This document shows positions 57,842 to 64,000 of a stretch of DNA of 64,000 nt, piece after piece. Source of the stretch: JBGLNJ01 sp041300525 (lineage in GTDB: Bacteria; Chloroflexota; Anaerolineae; Fen-1058); the NCBI GenBank assembly GCA_041300525.1, contig JBGLNJ010000001.1, positions 2,356,001 through 2,420,000 of the forward strand. The letters are read 5' to 3'. The notes below the pieces were generated by a model that saw only the letters and a list, made by a program, of their open reading frames with translations, did not search any database and was not told the origin of the DNA. Made by a program: the position numbers and the translations under genes. Position 1 is the stretch's first letter. Each line of letters starts with the position of its first letter.

Positions 57842-58864
57842 GAGTTGCTCCAGTTCCTCGCGTTCAGAGAACAGAACCGCGGCGATGTGCTTCAAAACAA
57901 CCCGGCGCGCGCCGGGCAGCTCGGGCGGCGCGGGATTGCGATGATCATAGCCGCCGTGCTTGACCGGGATTCGCAAAAGCTCGTTCCAGCTTTTTCCATC
58001 GCGCCACGCCTCAAAGCTGGCCTTGACGCGCTCGGCAGCCGGGCGCGTCCAAAAGTTGATCTGCTCCAGAGACGCCGACCCTTGTGACGCTCCGCGGGTC
58101 GCCATCAGATTGAGATCGGTCAACTGCGCGCGCAAAAAACGCAAGCGGGGGTTGTCTTGCTCGCCGCGAGTGTCTTCGCGGCCCAACGCCGCGTTGAGGC
58201 TTTTGACGTCGGCCTTGTAGAGATAGCCTTGCGTGGTCAAGCGCAGCTCGCCCGCGCGGCGGATAAAGCGCCAGTAGCGGCCCAGGTCGCGCTGGAACAG
58301 GCGCGCCGACCCGGCGACAGTTTGCTCCGGCTCGACCGGCGCCGCAAGACTTGCGGCGGGCGGCGGCGGCAGTTGCTTGAACACGACCTCGGGGATAAAG
58401 ATCAACGGCGCGGGCGAAAAGCCGACCAGGATGTTCTTGCGGTTCGCCTCGCGCTCGGAGAATACCAGCCCCATCACGGCCAGGCGAGCCATCACATCTT
58501 CAAAGCACGGCTGGCCGGAATAGTCTTGCTTGGCCTCATACTCTTCCGCCCACGTCGGGCCGCGCCACGCTGCGATATTGGCCTTGGGGGTTTTGGCCAC
58601 CAGGCCCGCTTGGAGCAAATTGAGCTTGAGCCCTCTGGCAGAAGCGGAGCCGCCCATGCGCTGCAAGCGCCTCAGCGCCTCGCGTTCCGGTTCGCGCAGA
58701 CGCTCCACCGCGCGCCGCACCGTTTCTGAAGCGCCGAGGTAGCGTTCGAGCAGGCGCGCCGCGTCTTTGGACGATTTGGCGTCGAGCTTGATATTCAGCT
58801 CGTGCGCCATCGCCTTGAGCACCCTGATGTCGTAATGAGTGAGTGTTTCTCGCAAATCAGCCAT
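57572..58864 (-). CDS. helicase-associated (XPB-operon) protein, 3' truncated
   Basis: From ATG 58864 the product reads MADLRETLTHYDIRVLKAMA, VRRAVERLREPEREALRRLQ and further helix-rich segments like the N-terminal part of helicase-associated proteins encoded next to bacterial XPB. True homology ends at about 57843, exactly at the thiolase stop; the remaining frame is antisense to thiolase. The intact protein would carry a C-terminal Helicase_C_3-type domain, which is missing. It is the third gene of the XPB-SWIM operon, 36 nt after the SWIM gene. TCGACATTCGTCATTC precedes the start and the Shine-Dalgarno is weak. Confidence 0.65.
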   Translation of the reverse strand: MADLRETLTHYDIRVLKAMAHELNIKLDAKSSKDAARLLERYLGASETVRRAVERLREPEREALRRLQRMGGSASARGLKLNLLQAGLVAKTPKANIAAWRGPTWAEEYEAKQDYSGQPCFEDVMARLAVMGLVFSEREANRKNILVGFSPAPLIFIPEVVFKQLPPPPAASLAAPVEPEQTVAGSARLFQRDLGRYWRFIRRAGELRLTTQGYLYKADVKSLNAALGREDTRGEQDNPRLRFLRAQLTDLNLMATRGASQGSASLEQINFWTRPAAERVKASFEAWRDGKSWNELLRIPVKHGGYDHRNPAPPELPGARRVVLKHIAAVLFSEREELEQLLCADLEHNCRRRIASRAADEQPVPSTQQHEFFDQLDHQPHAGRPLWMAPDERRAIVVHRLFLHAHLAAKVNVIHGERVVRLDRFHVADG

Positions 58865-58899
58865 AGTGAATTTCGAATGACGAATGTCGAATTTGAAAT

Positions 58900-61740
58900 T
58901 TAGAGGACTCGCGGAGTATAGCCTTTCGCCACCCATTCTTTCGCCAGCGCGTCGGCGGCTTCTGATTTGATCACGGCCAGGCGCGGCGAAAGCTGGCACA
59001 CCAGGTGCTTTTTGAGGCTCGTGCCGGCCAGCAATTCCTTGAGCGCGTAATCGTCAGCCAGCTCGATCAGCGTCAGCCCTTCATAGACCCGCACACGACC
59101 GATGCGCCCGGCGGCCAGTTCGATTTGGGCCAGGGTCGCCGCTGGCAACGGAATGTTGGCGCGTTCAAACTCGGCCGCAATCGCCGGGGGCGCAAAGCCG
59201 GCCAGCAAGGCGCGCTCGATGCTTTCGTTCGACAGGCGATAGGTGAACGGCTTGCCCGCGGGTTGGCCCAGCGCGCGACAAATCGCGGCCAGTTCCATCG
59301 AGCCATTGCCGGGGGGCAATCGCCAGGTTTCGGCGTCCAACCACGCCGGAGGCTCGAGGGTCTGCGAGGCCGTCATCACCGTGGGCGGCTCACCCTTCCC
59401 CGTCAACAGCCAGCGGCCCAGTGGCGTCACGCGCAGAGCGGATAGCGATTCGCGGTCATAGCCCAACTCGACCAGGCCCAGCCATTGCAGTGGGCCTTCG
59501 ATCATCGCCGCCAAGACGTGCCGCACGGACTTTTCCCAATCGCCACGGTTGTGCGGGTCATACCGCTTGCGGTTACCTTTCTCCATGGCCAGCCACCACA
59601 CCTGCCGGGTGTAGTTAAAGTTGAGCGTGTTGGGCCGCAGGCCAAAGATGGCCGCGCACAGATCGTTCCAGGCTACCCAGCTGCAGGCGTCCGGCGCTCG
59701 CGCTCTGGCGTCTGCGCCGCCAACGCTTGCCAGAATCCGCGAAAGAAAGCGGCGCGTCTCGATCAACTCACTTGCGAGTTTGCCCGGCGACCAGTCGCCG
59801 GGGGGCGCGCTGATCGAGCGCATCACGGCCAGGTTGCCGTGACGTTGAGCGGCCCAGGCCAGTTCAAAATAAATATCGCTGGCACGCTCCGCGGACTGCC
59901 ATGCCATCCATAGTTGCTTGATTTGCTGCGCCGGTTCTTCCGCCTGGAACGCCGCCCAGGCTTCCGCGTTCACACGCACCGAGAGGTCAGTCCTTTGAGC
60001 AGCCGATATCAACAGCTCAGCAAGAGAGCCTACGTCAAATAGCCACGTGACGACCTCAACCGGCGCGCCGGTCCATGATTGGGCGAGCGTCTGCGATTCC
60101 TCCGCCAATGTTTTCAACGACAACCAGACGGGGATGCCCACGTCCGGGCGCGGATAGAAAACCTGCTTGCTTTGGATGAGCTTTTCAACTTCGGCGGCGT
60201 CATGCTTCCAACCGCGCAGCCACGCATACTGCGCGCTCTGCGGATGAGCGGGCGGAGCGGGCGTAAGCATCAGCCCGGCAGACTCGGTCGCTTGCATCAA
60301 GCGGGCGAATGTTTCCAGCGCCGGCGAATTGGAGGAGAAGGTCAACCGTCCCATCGCACGAGCGTCGAGCGGCTTGAGGGCCAGGTCCAGCAGCGGCGGC
60401 GAGGCGAGGTAGGGCAAGATGTGATAATGCGCCTGCGGCGTTGTACCCAACGGCGTTGTACCCAACGCGCCTTGCCCGCAAGGGAACAACAGCCCGGCGC
60501 CGATGAGGCCATTAAGGGCCAAGTCGAATTTGCGCGTATCGCGTTTGCCGTGCTTCCAGGCCGTCTCAAAAAACGCGCGGGTCGGCGTGGCGTCGGTTCC
60601 TAACGTGGTGGCGGTGTATTGAAGCAACCAGGTTTCGTCCGGCGAAAGCCCCTCGGTCACATCACCCGACGCGCCCCACTCGCGCAAATAGTCGTGCAGT
60701 TGTTGAACCAGGCTATCTTTGAGCGTGCCGGACAGTTTCCAGTCGTGCCGCTTGGCCATGAGACGCAGGTCTTCGACGCGGTAGCCGGACAAGAGACCCT
60801 GGATCAAGTCCTCACGCTCCGCGTCGGACGACGACGCAGCGGCGCTCACTGCGGGAGGCAACAATGCGATGCGGCTTTGCGCGCCAGGTGCCAGCGGCAG
60901 TGGCGTGCCCGCCATCTGAATCTGGCTCATCATCTGGTCGAACTCGGCCCCGCCCATCTCTTTGAGCATCCGCGCAAAGGCCGGGTTATTGTCGAGCAGA
61001 GACTTGATCCCGGCCGGGTCTTGCGGCAGAAAAGATTCCATTTCGTGCTGCCAGGCGTACAGAGCGGCCGCGCTGTGCGCGCAGAGGTTGGCCGCAGACG
61101 GCGACACAGGTACACCCGGTCTGCAGCCGCACGAGCCGTTCGTCAGCGAGCTATTCAGCGCAACCATGTAGACCGTTGCGCCGTCGAGCACCGCTGCCGT
61201 CAACGTCATGCCATCAAAGCTGCGACGGGAAACACATCCCGCTTGCCACAACTCGCGCCCGCGTTTGGCAGTGGTCTTGCCCGCCATGTCGAGGATCAAA
61301 TCGTCGCTGACGGTAAACAAGGCCGCTTCAGGACTTGTCAGGAAAGTCAGCCCTTCCAGTCCGAGCGACTGGAAATCCTCCTCGTCTTCATCTTCCTCGT
61401 CGTCGTCGTCCCAGTCCTCGGCGAACGTTTCCGGTTCCTTGACCCAGGCCCACAAGAGTGCGGCGATGTGTTGGCACGGCTCGCCGGTGCGCTCGAAATC
61501 TCGGCACTCGCACTCGGGGCCGAGCATCGGGTCAAGACTCGCCTCGTAGGTGCGCCCTCCAACGACCACATCCGCATAGATTTCTTCCCCGTCCCGTTCG
61601 CGGTTCACCACCGCGCCGGATTTCCAAAGCAGCCGCCCGGCCTCGCTGATCTGCGGGCCGCACGTTCCAGCGATTTCCGGCTCGCTGGTGGGCAAAACAA
61701 AATCGGGTTCACGACGACGGCGTTGTACCCAACGCGGCAT
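58900..61740 (-). CDS. SWIM zinc-finger protein with helicase-associated C-terminal domain
   Basis: The 946-residue product has two SWIM-type motifs: ECECRDFERTGEPCQHIAAL (CxC...CxH) and CGCRPGVPVSPSAANLCAH, an acidic stretch (about residues 110-130), and a C-terminal XPB/Ssl2-type helicase-associated domain (LSNESIERALLAGFAPPAIA, VYEGLTLIELADDYALKELL, GYTPRVL). SWIM domains bind DNA or partner proteins. ATG 61740 has AGGAG overlapping the stop of the XPB gene. Three copies of the GCGTTGTACCCAACG repeat lie inside: one at the start codon (read as RWVQR) and a tandem pair at 60437-60468 (read as LGTTPLGTTP). Likely partner of the XPB helicase. Confidence 0.8.
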   Translation of the reverse strand: MPRWVQRRRREPDFVLPTSEPEIAGTCGPQISEAGRLLWKSGAVVNRERDGEEIYADVVVGGRTYEASLDPMLGPECECRDFERTGEPCQHIAALLWAWVKEPETFAEDWDDDDEEDEDEEDFQSLGLEGLTFLTSPEAALFTVSDDLILDMAGKTTAKRGRELWQAGCVSRRSFDGMTLTAAVLDGATVYMVALNSSLTNGSCGCRPGVPVSPSAANLCAHSAAALYAWQHEMESFLPQDPAGIKSLLDNNPAFARMLKEMGGAEFDQMMSQIQMAGTPLPLAPGAQSRIALLPPAVSAAASSSDAEREDLIQGLLSGYRVEDLRLMAKRHDWKLSGTLKDSLVQQLHDYLREWGASGDVTEGLSPDETWLLQYTATTLGTDATPTRAFFETAWKHGKRDTRKFDLALNGLIGAGLLFPCGQGALGTTPLGTTPQAHYHILPYLASPPLLDLALKPLDARAMGRLTFSSNSPALETFARLMQATESAGLMLTPAPPAHPQSAQYAWLRGWKHDAAEVEKLIQSKQVFYPRPDVGIPVWLSLKTLAEESQTLAQSWTGAPVEVVTWLFDVGSLAELLISAAQRTDLSVRVNAEAWAAFQAEEPAQQIKQLWMAWQSAERASDIYFELAWAAQRHGNLAVMRSISAPPGDWSPGKLASELIETRRFLSRILASVGGADARARAPDACSWVAWNDLCAAIFGLRPNTLNFNYTRQVWWLAMEKGNRKRYDPHNRGDWEKSVRHVLAAMIEGPLQWLGLVELGYDRESLSALRVTPLGRWLLTGKGEPPTVMTASQTLEPPAWLDAETWRLPPGNGSMELAAICRALGQPAGKPFTYRLSNESIERALLAGFAPPAIAAEFERANIPLPAATLAQIELAAGRIGRVRVYEGLTLIELADDYALKELLAGTSLKKHLVCQLSPRLAVIKSEAADALAKEWVAKGYTPRVL
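60437..60468. repeat. tandem pair of the GCGTTGTACCCAACG hairpin repeat
   Basis: Two direct 15-nt units, GGCGTTGTACCCAAC, stand head to tail. Each can form a 6-bp hairpin GCGTTG-TACC-CAACGC. On the coding (minus) strand they encode LGTTP LGTTP in the SWIM protein. Fifteen nt keeps the frame. Confidence 0.9.
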
Positions 61741-61892
61741 GGTCACTCCTGGTAAGCTTCGGCGTTGTACCCAACGCGGTCAACCACCGTCGGCTTGGCG
61801 GCGGGCAGCAGCGTTGTACCTAACGGCGTTGTACCCAACGCCGGCAGCCGGTGAAAGTGAGTCGGGGCAGCCTGCAGCGTTGTACCCAACGC
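61719..61892. repeat. cluster of five GCGTTGTACCCAACG hairpin repeats
   Basis: Copies lie at 61719-61735, 61761-61777, 61811-61824 (variant TACCTAAC), 61825-61842 and 61877-61892, all in the same orientation. They span the SWIM gene start and the last 50 codons of the XPB helicase. Translation on the minus strand gives RWVQR, VGYN and LGTT in turn, that is, all three frames of the same unit. Spacers are irregular, so this is not CRISPR. Confidence 0.9.
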
Positions 61893-63620
61893 CGCTATAG
61901 TCGCGGGTTGCCAATCGGGCACTTCGTGATCGTACAGGATGTCGTAATGATAGCCCTGTTCGGTCAGGAACAGTTGGCGGCGCGCCGAATAGTCCTGGTC
62001 TTTGGTGTCGTGCGTGACCAGCGCGTAAAAGTGCGCCAGCAGCCCATTGCGCTTGGGGCGCAGGATGCGGCCCAATCGCTGCGCCTCTTCCTGTCGGCTG
62101 CCGAACGTGCCGGACACCTGGATCATGACGTTGGCGTCGGGCAGGTCAATCGAAAAGTTGCCCACCTTGGAAATCACCAGCGTCTTGAGCTCCCCGTGGC
62201 GCATCTGGTCGAACAGCTTTTCGCGCTGGCGGACGGGCGTCTCGCCCGTGATAATCGGCGCGCCGAGCATCTGGGCGATCTTTTCGAGTTGTCCGATGTA
62301 CATGCCGATGACGAGCGTCGTGTCGTCGCGGTGCTTGGTGACGAGCTGCCGGATGATGGGCAGCTTGGCTTCGTTCACTGCCGCAAAGTGATACTTGAGG
62401 TCGTCGCCGAGGAGGGCATATTCCATCCGGTGGTCTTGGTCAAGCGGGATGCGGATTTCGTGACATTCGGCGGTGGCGATCCAGCCCTGGCGCTCCAGAT
62501 CTTTCCACGGCACATCGTACTTTTTGGGGCCGACGAGCGAAAACACATCGCCTTCCTGGCCGTCCTCGCGCACGAGCGTGGCGGTGAGGCCCAGCCGCCG
62601 CCGCGCCTGGATCTCTGCCGTGATGCGAAAGACCGGCGCGGGCAGCAAGTGGACTTCGTCATACATGACGAGTCCCCAATCCATTCGGTTGAACAGCTCA
62701 AAGTGCGGATACTCTTCCAGCATCGGCCGGCCCTTGCTGCCGCGCGTCCGATGTGTGAGCACTTGATACGTCGAAACCGTCACGGGCCGGATTTCTTTTT
62801 TGAGGCCCGAGTATTCGCCCACCAGGTGCGGATCGAGATCGGTCTTGTCGAGCAACTCGGCGATCCACTGGCGGACGGCCACAGTGCTGGGCGTGATGAT
62901 GAGCGTGGCCGTTTGGAGCCGGACCATCGCCGCCATGCCCACCATCGTCTTGCCCGCGCCGCACGGCAGCACGATGACGCCGCTGCCGCCGGCCGCGCTG
63001 CCGCCCGCGTAAAACACGTCGGCGGCGTCGGTCTGATAGTGGCGCAGGATGAACGGCTCGCCCGTAAGCTGGCAGCGTTCACGCAAGCGAAATTCGAGCG
63101 GCGCGCCGTCTACGTAACCGGCCAGGTCCTCTGCCGGGTAGCCCACCTGGAGCAGCGACCGCTTGAGGTGACCGCGCTGCGCGGCGGCGATGAGAAATTG
63201 CGTGGGCGCAAGCTTTTGCAGAATGAGCGGCGCGATGAGCTTGTGCCCGGCCAACTCTGTCATCAATGCCACGTCGTCGCTGGTCAGCACCAGGTCGCCG
63301 CTCTCCGCGTGCCGCACCAGCTTGACGCGCCCATAGCGCGAGATGGCGTCGGCAATATCCACGCGGACGTTTTCGGGCAGCGGGTACTTGCTAAAGCGTT
63401 CGAGGTCGGCGACGATGCCGGCCGCGGTCACCCCGGAGGCGGCGGCGTTCCACAGCGAAAGCGGCGTGATCCGATACGTGTGGATGTACTCGGGGCTTTT
63501 TTCCAGCTCGGCAAAGCGGGCCAGCGCATCGCGCGCGCTTTGGTATTGATCATTGTCAACTTCGAGTAAAACGGTTTTGTCGCTCTGAACTATGAGGGGG
63601 TTTTGCAGGCTGTAAGCCAT
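61743..63620 (-). CDS. XPB/ERCC3-type DNA helicase
   Basis: The 625-residue product has an N-terminal helicase-associated domain (NPLIVQSDKTVLLEVDNDQY), then superfamily 2 motifs: Walker A VLPCGAGKTMVGMAAMVRLQ, DEVH box VMYDEVHLLPA, motif III LTATLVREDGQEGD (containing the RED motif of XPB) and motif VI QEEAQRLGRILRPKR. XPB unwinds DNA in excision repair or transcription. The last ~45 residues (ALGTTLQAAP... VDRVGYNAEAYQE) are built largely from the hairpin repeat and are absent from usual homologues. The stop overlaps the SWIM gene ribosome-binding site. ATG 63620 is preferred over 63641. Confidence 0.92.
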   Translation of the reverse strand: MAYSLQNPLIVQSDKTVLLEVDNDQYQSARDALARFAELEKSPEYIHTYRITPLSLWNAAASGVTAAGIVADLERFSKYPLPENVRVDIADAISRYGRVKLVRHAESGDLVLTSDDVALMTELAGHKLIAPLILQKLAPTQFLIAAAQRGHLKRSLLQVGYPAEDLAGYVDGAPLEFRLRERCQLTGEPFILRHYQTDAADVFYAGGSAAGGSGVIVLPCGAGKTMVGMAAMVRLQTATLIITPSTVAVRQWIAELLDKTDLDPHLVGEYSGLKKEIRPVTVSTYQVLTHRTRGSKGRPMLEEYPHFELFNRMDWGLVMYDEVHLLPAPVFRITAEIQARRRLGLTATLVREDGQEGDVFSLVGPKKYDVPWKDLERQGWIATAECHEIRIPLDQDHRMEYALLGDDLKYHFAAVNEAKLPIIRQLVTKHRDDTTLVIGMYIGQLEKIAQMLGAPIITGETPVRQREKLFDQMRHGELKTLVISKVGNFSIDLPDANVMIQVSGTFGSRQEEAQRLGRILRPKRNGLLAHFYALVTHDTKDQDYSARRQLFLTEQGYHYDILYDHEVPDWQPATIAALGTTLQAAPTHFHRLPALGTTPLGTTLLPAAKPTVVDRVGYNAEAYQE

Positions 63621-63641
63621 TCGTGGGTTTGTAACCTCCAT

Positions 63642-63972
63642 TAGTGGGCGCTAGTGTACCGCAGAATCACTATCTCGACAAGGGCGGCGGTTGTAGGACA
63701 AGATGCCACGCGAAGCGTGTCCTACAACGAATTCGTTCAATCCCGAATTCGCTGTTGTGTCGGCCCTGGTATTGTGCAATGCCAGGAGAGCGGGTATACT
63801 CAAGGGCGTACGTGCGCTAGGTACTTTCGCAATAAAGATACCGGCTCTCTGGGATTTGCCGTGATACGCCCCCATATTTGGGGGCAACGTGTAGGACAAA
63901 TTGCCAATTTGTCCTACAGTTGGGCAGACACCACGGCGATTCCCAATGAGCCAAGATACCAGGAGGATGAGC
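63642..63972. repeat. intergenic region with GTAGGACA inverted repeats
   Basis: TTGTAGGACA (63691-63700) pairs with TGTCCTACAA (63719-63728) around a nested CACGC-GAA-GCGTG hairpin, and GTAGGACAAATT (63891-63902) pairs with AATTTGTCCTAC (63906-63917). A third palindrome, GCCCCCA / TGGGGGC, is at 63868-63885. The first two share the GTAGGACA word and are members of one repeat family. No gene is supported here. Confidence 0.75.
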
Positions 63973-64000
63973 ATGAGCACGGTTGGCCGATGGGTCTCTT
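63973..64000 (+). CDS. start of a gene running off the window
   Basis: AGGAGG (63961-63966) lies 6 nt before ATG 63973, which opens MSTVGRWVS at the window edge. The ribosome-binding site is perfect, so a real gene start is likely, but nine codons do not allow identification. An alternative ATG at 63967 is too close to the binding site. Confidence 0.55.

Noticed and set aside
61719..61892. Possible CRISPR array
   Set aside because: The repeats are only about 15 nt, spacers are irregular (0-35 nt) and translated, and no cas genes are present.
61851..63569. 572-codon plus-strand frame opposite the XPB helicase
   Set aside because: It is the shadow of a well-supported helicase; composition (Arg, His, Gln rich) is typical of antisense frames in GC-rich genes.
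63868..63885. GCCCCCA/TGGGGGC hairpin as a terminator
   Set aside because: No T run follows on either strand, and no gene ends just before it on the plus strand.
1..64000. tRNA and rRNA genes
   Set aside because: No cloverleaf-like arms with GTTCGA-type loops or rRNA cores were recognised by eye; a tRNAscan or Infernal run would be decisive.

Overview
The window is a high-GC bacterial chromosome segment, most likely from an uncultured Chloroflexota (Anaerolineae-like) organism. This is inferred from: a fused transaldolase/glucose-6-phosphate isomerase; secreted proteins carrying a short FLPIV-type motif; Thr/Pro-rich lipoprotein stalks; an alaS with a T-box leader; an XPB-type helicase operon; Hdr/Mvh-type flavin and iron-sulfur proteins; and short inverted-repeat families scattered between and inside genes. 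No rRNA, tRNA or CRISPR array was seen, and no IS or phage genes were recognised.

Layout. 0-6.4 kb: small membrane proteins, a lipoprotein, a fused double ABC-type permease and a truncated WD40/TolB-like lipoprotein. 6.4-7.9 kb: remnant R-M module (S subunit plus PD-(D/E)XK nuclease) and shards of an inorganic pyrophosphatase gene. 8.0-10.9 kb: a ParM-like actin gene with a long N-terminal extension and a small ParR-like partner. 10.9-13.6 kb: promoter, TPP riboswitch, terminator, thiB and a chimeric thiP. 13.7-15.6 kb: gyrB. 15.8-19.9 kb: hsdM, hsdS and a truncated DarT fused to a winged helix. 20-23.3 kb: secreted proteins. 23.6-25.7 kb: alaS with T-box and promoter. 25.8-30.4 kb: mreB (truncated), mreC, mreD, mrdA. 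30.4-32.4 kb: tal-pgi cut short, then shards of a cNMP-binding protein and a deoxynucleoside kinase. 32.5-37.5 kb: membrane proteins of glycosyltransferase/YfhO type and a small P-loop kinase. 37.6-38.8 kb: R-M remnant. 38.8-42.9 kb: tandem-duplicated membrane glycosyltransferase and a diacylglycerol-kinase-like gene. 43-45 kb: an intact-looking restriction endonuclease/methyltransferase pair. 45.2-47.9 kb: MgtE-N/CBS protein plus Nramp transporter. 47.9-49.6 kb: two-component pair. 49.6-56.1 kb: operon of HdrA-like, MvhD, cysteine hydrolase, flavin reductase, HdrC-like and MoaD/ThiS proteins. 56.6-57.8 kb: thiolase-like gene. 57.8-63.6 kb: XPB helicase, SWIM protein and a helicase-associated paralogue.

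Two signals run through the whole window. First, at least a dozen places show one gene stopping in mid-domain and another starting in mid-domain, often with gene pieces of only 80-300 bp between, and sometimes with short homology at the join. This is either extreme deletion/rearrangement in the genome or chimeric assembly, and read mapping is needed to tell which. Second, several families of short inverted repeats sit inside protein-coding genes without breaking the frame. The clearest is a 15-nt GCGTTGTACCCAACG hairpin present seven times in and between the XPB helicase and SWIM genes and translated in all three frames on the coding strand.

Functionally, the best-formed systems are the ParM/ParR-like pair, the TPP-controlled thiamine transporter, the mre-mrdA cell-shape cluster, the T-box alaS, the Nramp/MgtE-N metal-transport pair, the XPB-SWIM operon, and the Hdr-Mvh-MoaD redox operon, which lacks HdrB and any catalytic oxidoreductase within the window.
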